DNA of 64,000 nucleotides, taken from assembly GCA_047967505.1 (NCBI GenBank), contig CM106538.1; one strand, 5' to 3'. The translations under genes and the position numbers were made by a program. This DNA is from Dipteris shenzhenensis. Lineage: Eukaryota > Polypodiophyta > Polypodiopsida > Gleicheniales. Within the stretch, counting starts at the first letter, position 1; every line of letters begins with the position of its first letter. The notes beneath the pieces were generated by a model. It made no database searches, was not told the DNA's origin, and was given only the letters and a program-made list of their open reading frames with translations. Shown piece by piece: positions 1 through 11,288 of the stretch.

Positions 1-188
1 GCTGAGCATACCAGCACCATGTTCGACCCTCCTCTGCTAGCTGCCTGGATGATATCATAGCCAACCGTGCATATCTGGAGCCAGGTAGATCCCACAATCT
101 ATGTATGCAAGTTACTGCCTGGAACAGAGCCTCAGTCACTAGTGGAGCAGCTGCTAATTCAGCTCGTATACATCTATGTATACATCTT

Positions 189-212
189 GAGAGAGAGAGA
201 GAGAGAGAGAGA
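189..212. repeat. (GA)n microsatellite
   Basis: An uninterrupted GA dinucleotide run of about 12 units. No gene is recognisable from 1 to about 1080. A 61-codon minus-strand open frame at 260-445 resembles no family I know, and may be either chance or an unrecognised exon. Confidence 0.9.
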
Positions 213-1083
213 TACGTGTATACATTTATGTATAACTCTTCTTATTAGCTCGCCCCTAGCTAGCCCTTCAGCTTGTTTATCTCAATGATAACAAGAATGA
301 ACTCTTTTCGATGGTCTGTTGGTAAGATAATGTGCCAAGCCTCTTTTAACAAGGCCTCGACATTGTGTACACAAAACTCTAACACGATGCAAAAGCAACG
401 TACTGTAATTTTACCATTGGGTGTGTGCAACATCAATTTCACCATGTCCCCTTCGAGACCTGGATGAAGACTGTAGCTGCATTCTCGCTAAGGCTGAACA
501 TGTGCTTTTTGGCATCGGAAGAGAACTATGAAACTCGCTAAAGCCGACGAGCGTTCGACACCTGTTGAATTAGATCTATAGCCCGAATTTATTTTCCTAA
601 AGCTGACGAAAAAGATCTAACTGGGACAACATGCAAACTCACTTGAAGCCTGCACACTTGGCAGCCTTGGGGCTAGACACTCCTATACTTGAATTTTGAA
701 ATCCGTAGAGAAGAACTGCACATTATTTTTCTCCCGAGATAAGTCTGCAAAGTTTAGAAAGTAGACCTTTGAAACTAGAATTCCGGATTTACAAAGGTGC
801 ATTTACCCATCCGTTGAGGCCATAGTGCAGTCGATTCCACCATTAATCCCCGTCTTGTTTTGCCACAAGAGCCAAGAAGGTGGGATGTAACGATGCGGCG
901 ATGGAAGAGAACTCAAGAAGGGACTGAATGGCTCTGTACTTTTCTTTTTGAGCTTTGTTTGTGTGAATGACTCGTTGTAAGGAGAAACGTTTCGCTTGTT
1001 CGAAAAGTTTGCAATTAACCTCTCATTTACAACGTACCTCTCGGGATAAGTATATAAGCATCCAAATATGTTTGAGAAGGTAC

Positions 1084-1867
1084 TTGCCGTTAACTTGAAC
1101 GGTTCTGATTGCGGGTTCTCAAAATTGTTAGTGTTAACAACACGACCATAAGTGAATGCCCTGTCATCACCATCTTCCTGAAAGGCGTCCCGCAGGGCTT
1201 CCCCGTGTGCTCTCAAGAACTGTTCGGTCACAACGAGGTCAGAGTCAATGAATACAATGATCGACCCCTGCGAATGTGCAAAACCCAAGTTCCTTGCAGT
1301 TGCGGCGCCAAGGTGCTGCTGTTGGAGAACTTTCACGTGCCGGAATCGAGGACTGTGCTTTGGAAAACAAACAGGGAGACGGCCCTCTACGTCCACTGGC
1401 GACCTTGTCGTTCCGGATTCGCCGCTTTGAATGAACTCAACCGTCCCGTCAGTGGAGCCGTCGTCAACGACAATAACTTCATAATCCTCAATTCCTACGT
1501 GCCGATAACATTGTTGGCTCTCCAGCGCAGCGAGGCACTTCTGCAGAATCGGAAGGCGATTGTAAGTGGGAATGATAACGCTCCAGAATCCGTCTCGTCC
1601 GGAGCTTGAAAGTTCAAACAGGGGTTCAGTAATCTGTTCATGAGGGGAACCTAGCAAGCGTGCGTCTGAGAAATTGAGGGAAACGAGTGATTGTGCAGTG
1701 AAGCTGCTCCAAAAGGAAGAGGAAAACCGTAGGCAACATCTCTTCAGTCCTGAACTACTACGAACCGCTTTACCCTCGCTTGATTCACAGAGAAGGAAGA
1801 TCTTGGGAGACCCATAATTGGTGTGATGAAACTGAGCAGGGTAAGAGATGGATGAGAAAGCAGCCAT
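1084..1867 (-). CDS. Chloroplast-type family 2 glycosyltransferase, first exon (gene incomplete)
   Basis: Encodes the N-terminal 261 residues of a GT-A fold glycosyltransferase, an enzyme class that moves a sugar from a nucleotide-sugar donor to an acceptor; the substrate cannot be told. Residues 1-80 are rich in Ser, Phe and Arg and begin MAAFSS, like a plastid transit peptide. The GT2 landmarks follow in order: SVIIPTYNR (about 96-104), VVDDGSTDGT (about 133-142, nucleotide-binding acidic pair), and FIDSDL (about 206-211, the D-x-D metal/donor motif). I chose the ATG at 1867; the frame is also open further upstream, but only with a TTG codon. A good splice donor (GCAA|GTACC) follows residue 261 at 1083-1082. 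After it the open frame loses family similarity, which fits intron read-through. The C-terminal half, usually carrying an ED motif, is not visible and probably lies left of position 1. GT2 domain: confident. Plastid targeting: inferred. Confidence 0.82.
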
Positions 1868-2149
1868 TGTGCTAGAAAACAACTGGCAGCCAAGTGATTG
1901 GAATTTCGAACAACACAAAGCTCTGCCTTAGGCAAGGTTCAACTTTCAAAAACCAAAAATAATTTCTAGCAATTTCTAGATTGTTTTTTTTGCAAATTCT
2001 TTGATTTGTTGATGTCTTGACTTTAGAGCATGTCTTTCAAATTTGTCTCTCTCTTGGCAGGCAAAAAGGCAAAAAGCATACATACAAAGTAAAAAACATA
2101 CATTATGCTATTCCATACCTTATCTCACATAATCACTCACACACAACTC

Positions 2150-2310
2150 CACCATTTTCCCACCGCTTCCTCGCCGTTTTGTGATCGAACGTCTTCTTGT
2201 GGCGATGATCCAGCATCTCCTTTTGTCGCCTGCCTTCACTGGCCTCTTCCTTGTCTTAACCTCTTCCAACTTCTTGATGCGTAATTGTTGCATGGCTTAT
2301 TTTGGTCACG
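2150..2310 (-). pseudogene. Ty3/gypsy integrase C-terminal remnant
   Basis: Read on the minus strand, one frame gives a basic stretch containing LDHRHKKTFDHKTARKR. It is preceded, after a stop and frame change, by a Lys/Glu-rich KKLEE segment. This pattern (charged helix, then KK.FD.K...) is typical just after the integrase core of gypsy polyproteins. The remnant has stops and a frameshift and is not functional. From about 2310 to 5100 I see no convincing gene; two minus-strand open frames (2566-2865 and 3004-3288) resemble no family I can name and may be more polyprotein debris. Confidence 0.5.
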
Positions 2311-5099
2311 ACTTCCCTTACTACGTAGCCGTTTTGCTTGCGACTTGGCTATGGTCAAGCAATGGACTTACTCCCTTGCTTCCAACCTTGTGGCAAGTTC
2401 TCTTATGGCCTCACACTTACTTTCTTGTGTGACTTCTCTACATCTCAGGTTTACGTCTCCTTCCCTCTGACTTAAACTCTACCTTGCTTAAAGCTTATGG
2501 TCGACTATTGCGGCCTTTTTTCTACCTGAAGAGGCAACATGTCTCCTTTTGGCTAGCCACCCTCCTCACGTAGCTTTCCCTCCACCCTTAAACCTTTCGA
2601 TTTGTTTGTTCAACCGGGTTGGCAAGCTCAGAGGCAAAATACTTTCCGCCATGGTTTTGTTTTCATTAAAGCTCTCTTCCTTTCTATACGTGCGTGACGA
2701 GTTTTTACGCCTTTTCAACTCTTTCCTTAACCTGGTTCTACATTCATAGTTTTTCAGCGGGTGTGTGAGCCCTTTTGTCTTCAATAGAACATGTAATGGG
2801 CATTGCGACCTGCATAAGTTCTGCTTTTGAAGCTTTGGTATTGGCGTTCCATTGTTGTCGGGCATTGTTCATTGGTGCTACGGTTTTTTCTTTCATTCTT
2901 CTTATCGGCTACGTGAGGACTACGTGCTACTCCTAACAATGCCGCTTTTCACCTCTTATTCTCTGTTTCAAGGTCGCATTGTAGGTGATCAACAATGGCA
3001 CCTCTAAGCGTTTGAGTTTGTCATCGCAACCAAGTTTGGAATCACCCCGCTTTTCCTTCTTGGCATCACCCTGCTATGGGATAGAACAAGAAAATACGGA
3101 GTTCCATTGTGTAGGAGTCGTCTTAATTCCGGAAGAAAAAGATATAATAATTTGACAAGCTCATGGAAACGAGCTTTGTAGGTATGATTGCGGATCCCAG
3201 CAATGTCTTCGACCATTCTCTGCACACAATTGTGTAGAGTGCTTGACATAAGTTTACCATTATCTTGCTGGGTAACGAATTTCATCAAAGACTAAGACCA
3301 TCAAGTACGAGCCCATTTTGAGAAGTATGGCTGGAGTGCTCTATACAATGAGAGGAAGTTAATTGGTGCAATATTATATTGCATGTGTAGTCAAACGCAC
3401 AATTACAAGCTCCTATGCTTCACTTGCCGAACTTTTCTCTTCGGCTACACAGTTGCGCATATTGCATGGTCGTCTATCAATAGCCATCTACCATTTGTTG
3501 CCTTCTTTATGGCAGGCAGCCTAGGGGGACGTTTGTGTTTTTTGTGCTCTTCTTGAGCCACTAGTCACAATCATGGGCATTGATTTCAAACAAATCTAAC
3601 GGTGTTAAAAGCAAGGTGCACAAGCATAGTTAAGCTCTTTATCAAAAGGATGGGAGAAAAGCATAGAAGTGCTTTGTCATAAATCTATATAATTCGTAAC
3701 CAAGCACATGATTATCAGCATTGTCTGTGTCTTCAAGCAACAGTGGAGAGGTCTGGTTGTTTGCAGTGTCTTTAACCAACAGTGTAGAGATTTCGAGGTA
3801 TGATTCTTTCCCTATCGATGTGCGTTCCGTATTTTTTGTTTATAGATTTGAGGTTACGAGACAATTGAATGATTAGAGCTCTATGGGAATGGTGTTGATA
3901 GATCTATCTATCTGTCTATCACTCCGCGCATCATGTTAGCCACAATGCAGACACTGCGGTGAGGTTGTTGGAAGCCGACAAGCCTCCAAGATTTACTGTT
4001 AAGCAATTGTAAGCAGCCAAGATGGATTTGTGTTTAAGCCACCGTGCCATAGCCTTGGCATGTGAAGCTTGGGAGGGCCTCGTGATGGCCTTATGCTCTA
4101 CTCTAACAAGCCTAAAAGCTTGACTTACTATAGTGTTCAGACTCCCATTTTCCCGAGGTTAGAGAGGCACATAATGCTGGCTAAATGGAGAGTGAGAATA
4201 TTGCATGCTCTACTTCTTCAGACTTTCTCTAATGATAGTTGTCTTTTTGTATTGTCCACAGTCTACTGAACGATCTGTGAATGTTGGAATCATCCCGCTC
4301 AAGGACACAAGCAGGTCCTCTCAAGCTCACATTGGCAAGTTTTCAGGATATTGTCTTCAAGATCAAAGAAATCGCCAAAAGGCAACAAGAATTTGAATTT
4401 TGCCTATCACATTGCACGTAGTAACTTTATCGACGTTCGACTATGATTATGACTATTGACATTCAAGTAATATGCCAGTTTTATATCAATTCGTGAGACT
4501 TATCCTCGACGCCAATATTCTCGGTGTTTATATTCTCGATATTATCTCGATACCCACGGAAGGGCCCGTTCCCTTGGATTATAACCCTTTGGGAAAGGAA
4601 GCACGCCGCCTCCTCGCCCACACTATGTGTGGTTATAATAATTATATATTATATATTATCATATAAATATTTTTAATTCCTCGTCCATTCAAAATTTCTT
4701 GTTTTCAATTTAAATTCTTACAAAATTTCTCTTGTTTAATGCATGTTATCGATGCGAGGGAGCAAGGAAATCCAAGATGGATGCAAGATTGAAGGATAAC
4801 AACACCTTTATTGATATGGTTGTAGTCCATGTGGCAATATTGCTACAACAATTATTGTATCGGCTTATTCATGTATATGTTGGACTTCAACTTCCAAACT
4901 ATGAATATCATGAAATCAATAATATATCACCACCCTGAGATTTGCAGGGAGGATTGGGTCCTAATGGACCTTGTGTCACATCTCATATCCACCATTTTAC
5001 TCGTTTGCTTTTTTCCTTAAATTTTTGATAAAATACTAGGATTCAACTTCAATTTTGAGTTAGTAGTTACGTGCTCCATGATGGCAAGGCTGCCTACTT

Positions 5100-5640
5100 G
5101 CAAATCTAGTTGATTGACTTTTATTAAGCCTCCAATGTCCCCATAATGTGCTCTCCACTCAATGCGCCTCAACCAACTTTCACAAAGTGTGCTTGCACAT
5201 CTCTCTTGTCTTTAGCAAAGAAAACCACGTCATTTGCGTAAATCAACAATAGTAATGCATGTTCAGCAACCTAGACTCCTTCTTTGTTGGTTATTGTCAT
5301 CCAATCTTGTACCTCATCTAGACTAGAGAGAGTTGGTGATGAGGAACATCCTTGCTTGACCCCTATATCATTGCTTATGATGACCTTCTCCTTGGAATGA
5401 AAACCATCTCCAAGTGGGCTAGGCCACTACCTTCTCATAAGTCTGTATGTAGCTTCTTTAAGTTCCAAAGGGACTCATAGCTTTCCTAGTCTCTCCCATA
5501 GTTTTTAACATGGTACTGTGTCAAAATGCTTTCTTGAAGTCTACAAAGCAATAATAGATAGGCCATTTCATGTTCTTTGCTACCTCAGTTACTACTTTTG
5601 TGGTGACCAGATACTGTTAAGTGGTTGGGATGAAATCCTA
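5100..5640 (-). pseudogene. LINE reverse transcriptase fragment
   Basis: Minus-strand translation gives the reverse transcriptase landmarks in order: YYCFVDFKKAF (palm, motif A), GVKQGCSSSPTL (motif B) and LLLIYANDVVFFA (motif C, with the usual YADD changed to YAND). Stops and frameshifts separate them, and the catalytic aspartate pair of motif C is damaged, so it is a dead fragment. It belongs to the same LINE family as the better copy at 27550-28110. Confidence 0.75.
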
Positions 5641-5658
5641 CCTATGATGGTGCCGTGA

Positions 5659-5707
5659 TCCTGAGTGAGAGAGAGAGAGAGAGAGAGAGTGAGTGAGAGA
5701 GAGAGTC
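5659..5707. repeat. (GA)n microsatellite with GAGT interruptions
   Basis: About 48 bases of GA repeats interrupted by GAGTGA, between the LINE fragment and a tandem repeat. Confidence 0.9.
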
Positions 5708-5708
5708 C

Positions 5709-5904
5709 ACAATTTCAGGGGACTTCATGCCCAAGAAAAAAACTACACAAAAATGTGATATTTCTCCATAGTATGTGTCATTGAGTCATAGTAAGACAGA
5801 GAAACATAGATTTCGGGGGATGTCATGCCCAAGAAAAAGACTACACAAAAATAAGATATTTCTCCATAGTATGTGTCATTGAGTCATAGTAAGATATAGA
5901 ATCA
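5709..5904. repeat. 98-bp tandem duplication
   Basis: Two adjacent copies of a 98-bp unit containing CATGCCCAAGAAAAA and TTTCTCCATAGTATGTGTCA. The second copy starts at about 5807, and copies differ at a few positions. No coding capacity seen. Confidence 0.85.
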
Positions 5905-5962
5905 TAGATTACATGAAACCTTAAGTGGCTATATCAATGGCTTGATTGTTCCCTTAAAGGAG

Positions 5963-6637
5963 AGCTACAGCAACATGAGGCCTAATGGTGGAAGATATGA
6001 TGAACAAGGGAGAGGAGGGCTCCTTTTATAGAGATTTTGTCACCCTCCTTTACCCATTTACAATTGCTGCATGTAGATTCTTTTCCCCATCAATCACATA
6101 AGCCTGTATGTCACCATCCATGTCCTTGAGGCTACTCTTGCCATGTGTTCTAGCAAAGGATGCTCAAGACTCTTAAAATATTGAGAAAGTCAAGAGTCTC
6201 CCCACATGGAGCCCATAGGGACCCTCTCTTTTCCATATGTCCACATCCTCCTTATTCCACATAGGAATTCTAGAAGGATTCCTCTTGACTCCACACTCCT
6301 CCACATGCCTTCCACACGCTTGGCATGTGGCCTCTCTTGTATTATTGAAACATATGGACATGAGCCCAGCTCTTTATATGACTCACTCTTCCTATTTTCT
6401 AAAAACCCCATAATATCCCATACACAAATAACTCTCACCCCATACCCAAGTATTTATAATTCATACCTATGGTATTTACAATGATCCATTCCACTCATCC
6501 TCTCAATCCCATACAATATCTTAGAAAATAGAAATAAGTGAGAGCCACTAGGCTATCACTTGATACTCAAACTCTTATCAAACATAAAAGAAAACAATAT
6601 CAATGCCAAATAAAAAATATCAATTTTTGGCGTCACA
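5963..6637 (-). mobile_element. Gypsy LTR fragment, copy A
   Basis: Minus-strand LTR beginning TGTGACGCCAAAAATTG at 6637 and running leftward. It is nearly identical to the right-hand LTR at 13200-14833 and to the reverse complement of 7678 onward. It is cut off at about 5963. The flanking sequence just right of it (about 6638-6685, containing CTACCTAAGTCCATGTTGG) recurs at about 20760-20800 without any LTR, so that copy may represent the uninterrupted form. Confidence 0.8.
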
Positions 6638-6639
6638 CT

Positions 6640-7640
6640 ACCTAAGTCCATGTTGGCACAGAGACAACATAACCTGGATTCATTTTATTACCCATCCTCA
6701 TGTTATAGCTTATTGTGATCATGGAGTTGGGATGCCATGCGTGTAACCCAGTGGCTATGGAACTTGTGGCGTGCCAGTCGATCCTGCCTTGGCACCATAT
6801 AATTTTTGCTCTGTTTTCAGGAAGCCTGTATCCACCATTTGTTTGGACAGAGATATGTGGCGTGCTTCTAAGAAGATGACTCTTTGATAGAGTTGGATTG
6901 TAGTTTGAGCATCGATCCGTTCATTGGGATTGAAACTGAGTGGAGGAAAATGGCAGTTGATGTGGCTGGGGACCTCCAAAATGTATTCCAATGTTTTGCA
7001 GAAGATAGCACTTTGGCGAAGGATGCAGTAAATGTTGCCACACATTATTTTCTCATACTGTTGAAGTGCTCAGATCAATGTGCCTTGGATATTCCATTCT
7101 ACACCAGAGTATGGCTTGATCATTGGCCAATTAATGGTGCGATCCTCACCCAAAGTGTGCATATTGGCTTCCCATCTGTGACATCATGGACCTACATAGA
7201 ACTTGGGATGGGTTTTGAGACATGGAGGTGCACACCGATATTCTTTCAAGAAGATTACATTAAAGAGTTTGGGGCGGCGCCAATCAGGTTGGGGATCCAA
7301 TTTGCTGATCCAAGCTTCACTAATTTTATGTTGATGAAGGTTGGTAGGAAAGTTGTCCCGGGTCCACCATCCACCTCGAGTTTTCATATCAAGATATTTG
7401 CTCTAGAAATCCTTGATGGGGTTACTCGAAAGTGGTATAACATCAAAATCATACCCATCATTGGAATTTGGCATGGGAGTATGAATTCGATTATCTGGAT
7501 CTTGATATTCAAAATCAAATATTGGGTCATTTTCTGCTGATGGCAGCACAATTAGTGTGGGAGGTGATGGCGGGGCAGGGAGAGAATCTAGGGACATGGG
7601 GGAGAATTATGGAAGAGTGTTAGTTGTGGGAGGGGAATCA
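6640..7640. other. Unclassified spacer with long open frames on both strands
   Basis: About 1 kb between two oppositely oriented gypsy LTR copies. The plus strand is open from 6884 to 7540 (218 codons, but only from a TTG start). The minus strand is open from 7597 to 7403 and from 7387 to 7184 in compatible style, with a Pro- and Asp-rich start. I recognise no domain in either. Probably transposon-derived, but unidentified. Confidence 0.3.
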
Positions 7641-8271
7641 GAGGGGAGGGAGGGAAGAGTTGAAAGTGGTGAGAGGCATGGTGAGAGTTATTTGTGTATG
7701 GGATATTATGGGGTTTTTAGAAAATAGGAAGAGTGAGTCATATAAAGAGCTGGGCTCATGTCCATGTGTTCCAATAATATAAGAGAGGCCACATGCCAAG
7801 CGTGTGGAAGGCATGTGGAGGAGTGTGGAGTCAAGAGGAATCCTTCTAGAATTCCTATGTGGAATAAGGAGGATGTGGACATATGGAAAAGAGAGGGTCC
7901 CTATGGGCTCCATGTGGGGAGACTCATTGATTTTCTCAATATTTTAAGAGTCTTGAGCATCTTTTGATGGGACACATGGCAAGAGTAGCCAAAAAGGACA
8001 TGGATGGTGACATACGAGCTTATGTGATTGATGGGGAAAGGAATCTACAGGCAGCAATTGTAAATGGATGAAAGAGGGTGATAAAATCTCTAGCAAAGGA
8101 GCCCTCCTCTCCCTTGATCATCATCTCTTCCACCATTACGCCTCATGTTGCTATAGCTCTAGTCTCCTCAAGCCTCTTCCATGAGCCTTCTCTCCCTCTT
8201 GTAGATATTCTCTTATGTAGACTCTTGAGTCCATCTCTCTCTAGTTTATTCTCTATTTATGAGTAGTCTTG

Positions 8272-9495
8272 GAGCTTCCACTCCCTCTTTTATATATGAA
8301 ATCTCTTGTTCTCCCTTGTGTTTGTAGTATTTTGAGTTGCATTGGAGTGGATTCTTACTCTATTGGTAATGAAGGTCACTTCAGGTTCTCTCTCTTGAGT
8401 GTCTCTTCCTTTTTTCCATTGCTTTCTCTTCCAAAGTGCTCAGAAGCGTTGTCTATTCGGCTGCTCATTGCGCATACATGGTTTATCTATTTTCCAAGCC
8501 ACAAAGGAGACTCTTGCTTCCCTCCTAGGCGATCTCTATGGGACTTGGATTGTTGATGAAGTCTAAGCATGGAGGTAGTATTCTCCCAAGTCGGCACCAA
8601 TAGAAGGACTAGGTGTTTTTCATGACAGTTTAACCCCCTGTTAGTATTTTGCTCATAACTTTTTGCTCGGTGGTCCAATTTGGATGAAACTTATATCAAC
8701 GCAAAGCTCTCTTTAGAGAGCATCATTTTATTTCTTCAGTTATTGTATTAGATTTCAGACCAAAAATCTATGACTATGTGTGTGTGACTATTTCTTTTTC
8801 AGACAATTTTTACCCCCGTCTAGTAAAGTGCCCATATCTTTCCGACCGCTTCTCTATTTTTTATGAAACTTATATCAGAGCGAAGAGCTTCCACTCTCTC
8901 TTGTATGTACAAAACCTCTTGTTCTCCCTTATGTTTGTAGTATTTTGAGTTGTATTGGAGTGGATTCTTACTCTATTGGTAATGAAGGTCACTTCAAGTT
9001 CTCTCTCGAGTGTTTCTTCCCTTTTTCCATTGCTTTCTCCTCCAAAGTGCTCAGAAGTGTTGTCTATTCGGCTGCTCATTGCGCATACATGGTTTATCTA
9101 TTTTTCGAGCCACAAAGGAGGCTCTTGCTTCCCTCCTAAGTGACCTCTATGTGACTTGGATCATTGATGAAGTCTAAGCATGGAGGTAGTATTGTCCCAA
9201 GTCGGCACCAATAGAAGGAGTAGGTGTTTTTCATGACAGTTTGACCCCCTGTTAGTATTTTGCTCATAACTTTTTGCTCGGTGGTCCAATTTGAACGAAA
9301 CTTATATCAACGCAAAGCTCTCTTTAGAGAGCATCATTTTATTTCTTCAGTTATTGTATTAGATTTCAGACCAAAAATCTATGACTCTATGTGTGTGACT
9401 ATTTGTTTTTCAGACAATTTTTACCCCTGTCCAGTAAACTGCCCATATCTTTCCGACCGCTTCTCTGTTTTTTATGAAACTTATATCAGAGCGAT
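8272..9495. repeat. 612-bp tandem duplication inside gypsy copy B
   Basis: The unit from GAGCTTCCACT (8272) to TATATCAGAGCGA (8883) is repeated from 8885 to about 9495, with roughly a few percent divergence. Copy C (13380-14050) has only one unit, so the duplication is private to copy B. Confidence 0.88.
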
Positions 9496-9720
9496 GCCCA
9501 TTTCAAGGCACATCCACATATGTGTTTGAATATTTTATATCATTCTCTACTAAAAGTTATGGGTCTCTGTGTCTTATAACAGTTTGGAGAGTGTTTTGAG
9601 CTAAGTGTAAAGGTGTCTATGAAGGAGGTGCAATTTTTCCTCGAAACCTATCCATCCGACCCAATTAGCCCCTTCAAACTCCTCGATATATATAAGTTCA
9701 TGTCATGTTGAGCTACAAGA

Positions 9721-9816
9721 TCTTTCAATAGCGTATCGCTCTTTTCTTTAGCACAAACCAGCTTGCTGTCTTTCAATAGCGTATCGCTCTTTTCTTTAGC
9801 ACAAACCAGCTTGCTG
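9721..9816. repeat. Perfect 48-bp tandem duplication
   Basis: Two identical 48-bp units (9721-9768, 9769-9816) beginning TCTTTCAATAGCGTATCGCT, in the leader just upstream of the gag start. Copy C has a single version, so this is recent. Confidence 0.93.
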
Positions 9817-10039
9817 AGATTATGGCCTCCGTTGATCCTTTCCTTCTCCCTATGCTTGAGTACAACATTAATTGGGATGTTACCATCTTCATTCTCATCT
9901 AAGGGAGGAAAGTATGGTGTGGTCTCTTGGTATAAAAGCTTCTTTTTAATGTCCCTTTCCCATTGATAAATATCTCTATCATTCAGTTTGAAAGCAGTAG
10001 GAAGTGAAGAGGTGCGTGAAGTTTATTACCCCCAATTTC

Positions 10040-10300
10040 ATGTCACAGTACCAAGAGCTTGTGGCTGCTCTACAAGCGGAAGATCACTTGAAAGCACGAG
10101 TGCTTATCCAATGGAAGCAAATCCAACTCAGGATCATATTTGCTCATCCAAACATCAAATGGGAACATTCCATAGGGGCAAAAACTCTGCACAAAATTTT
10201 CCAAGACGTGTCCGAAGATGAAAAAAATATCTTTTGCCTATCTACATATGCTGAATTTATAGCACTTAGGATGGATGCTTTCATTGCACCTCATGGGTAG
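10040..10300 (+). CDS. Unrecognised open frame, probably retroelement ORF fragment
   Basis: An 87-codon frame from ATG at 10040 with a protein-like, Gln/Lys-rich helical composition (segments QYQELVAALQAED and IQWKQIQLR). It follows the broken gag of gypsy copy B. No domain was recognised. It ends at a TAG at 10298-10300, and the region after it to 10440 shows nothing. Confidence 0.3.
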   Translation: MSQYQELVAALQAEDHLKARVLIQWKQIQLRIIFAHPNIKWEHSIGAKTLHKIFQDVSEDEKNIFCLSTYAEFIALRMDAFIAPHG

Positions 10301-10439
10301 TCCTCCCCTCATGGTTATTTGATCCCATCACACCAACAAAAAGAAGTGTCAGAGGATGACAGGGCCTATCTCACATCTAACTTCCCATATCTCACCACTC
10401 TCTAATGCCAACCTCAACCTCACTTACCCTTGCTGCTAC

Positions 10440-10627
10440 CACCCTCATTCATACACATGGTATTTACAATGATCCATTCCACTTATCCTCTCAATCCCAT
10501 ACAATATCTTAGAAAATAGAAATAAGTAAGAGCCGCTAGGCTATCACTTGATACTCAAACTCTTATCACAAACATAGAATAAAACAATACCAATGCCAAA
10601 TAAAACATATCAATTTTTGGCGTCACA
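10440..10627 (-). mobile_element. Truncated 3' LTR of gypsy copy C
   Basis: Minus-strand LTR start TGTGACGCCAAAAATTG at 10627, matching the LTR starts at 6637 and 14833. It is preceded (10628-10640) by a purine run on the minus strand (GGGGGGGAAAGA), the expected polypurine tract. Only the first 190 bp remain, then the sequence switches to unrelated DNA, so the terminal duplication is lost. Confidence 0.82.
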
Positions 10628-10640
10628 TCTTTCCCCCCCC
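10628..10640 (-). promoter_or_regulatory. Polypurine tract of gypsy copy C
   Basis: Minus-strand GGGGGGGGAAAGA directly abutting the 3' LTR start; this is where plus-strand DNA synthesis would be primed. Position and composition fit the LTR-retrotransposon rule. Confidence 0.7.
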
Positions 10641-10649
10641 AGCAGATGC

Positions 10650-11267
10650 TCTCTAGTGATAGAGAGGGTTTGTTGGCTCTCAAGGTGGTTGAGCATAGAA
10701 GAATTTAAGGCGATACTCATTGGTACATCCGGGTATCACCATGCCATCAACATCTGCAAGCTGATAGGTTCCATTGGTGACATTCATATACATCCTTATA
10801 GAGGCGTGGCCAAAAGTAACCAATCTCTGCTTCTATTGTGGAGTTAACCCTCGAGGAAACATGCCTTCTTCCACATATTGCTGAACATCTTGCAATTCTG
10901 GCCATCCAGTGTCTACCAAAGAAACCACCCCTCAATCTTGTACTACAATGGCTTGAGTAGCTAACTAATCTGCCCTTTGATTTTCTTTTCTGTTTATATG
11001 AACAAACTTGCAAAAATCGAACTGACTACATAGTGCCATAGCCTTTTGATTAAGCTCCTTCAAATGAGGACTTCTTGTCTTCTAATGCCCTTTCATTTGC
11101 CTTATAATAAGCTGAGAATCTCCTGTTACTTCTAATTCTTTAACTTGACTTTGAAGACAACCCTCAAAACCAAGAATTAAAGCATTATACTCAGCTGCAT
11201 TGTTAGTTGTGATACTTGGAAGCTCTTGTCCTCTTACCCACACCTCTTGACCTTCAGAATTCATCAA
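10650..11267 (-). pseudogene. Gypsy archaeal-type second RNase H (aRNH) and degraded pol end
   Basis: Downstream of the main polyprotein, after two adjacent stops near 11288, the minus strand continues with an RNase H signature. The first catalytic Asp lies in the preceding frame (YFDG, near 11310); then come TTNNAAEYNALILG (Glu) and TGDSQLIIRQMKGH (Asp), then a segment with KELNQKA and HINRKENQ (positions 11080-10950). A second RNase H after the ordinary one is known for Tat-lineage gypsy elements. Integrase is missing: after RNase H the sequence passes through stop-filled frames to the polypurine tract in about 350 bp. Confidence 0.7.
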
Positions 11268-11288
11268 GACTACCCCCCCGGCTCCTTA

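Larger units (their letters stand above)
7678..9980 (+). mobile_element. Gypsy LTR, leader and gag start, copy B (internally duplicated)
   Basis: Plus-strand copy of the same family as copies A and C. The first roughly 190 bp of the LTR are missing. It carries a 612-bp tandem duplication (8272-9495) and a perfect 48-bp tandem duplication (9721-9768 and 9769-9816) just before the presumed gag ATG at 9822. The gag frame starts with the same residues as copy C (MAS.. then LLPM.EYNINWDVTIF) and ends at a TAA after about 25 codons, at the same place as in copy C. The element is then scrambled and joins 3' LTR sequence of the opposite orientation near 10440. Confidence 0.75.

Noticed and set aside
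803-1083. Continuation of the glycosyltransferase frame to a stop at 803
   Set aside because: Similarity to GT2 ends at a clean GT donor at 1083, and the rest is low-quality sequence typical of an intron.
1868-1918. Seventeen extra N-terminal residues for the glycosyltransferase
   Set aside because: The codon at 1918 is TTG; MAAFSS from the ATG at 1867 is a better plastid-leader start.
6173-6484. Recurring small frame with CQACGRHVEECGVKRN, also at 7758-7967 and 14370-14558
   Set aside because: It lies inside the gypsy LTR and recurs only because the LTR does; not a gene.
8269-9529. Small frames in gypsy copy B as conserved genes
   Set aside because: They are duplicated because the LTR/leader DNA is duplicated 612 bp apart, and are present in reverse in copy C.
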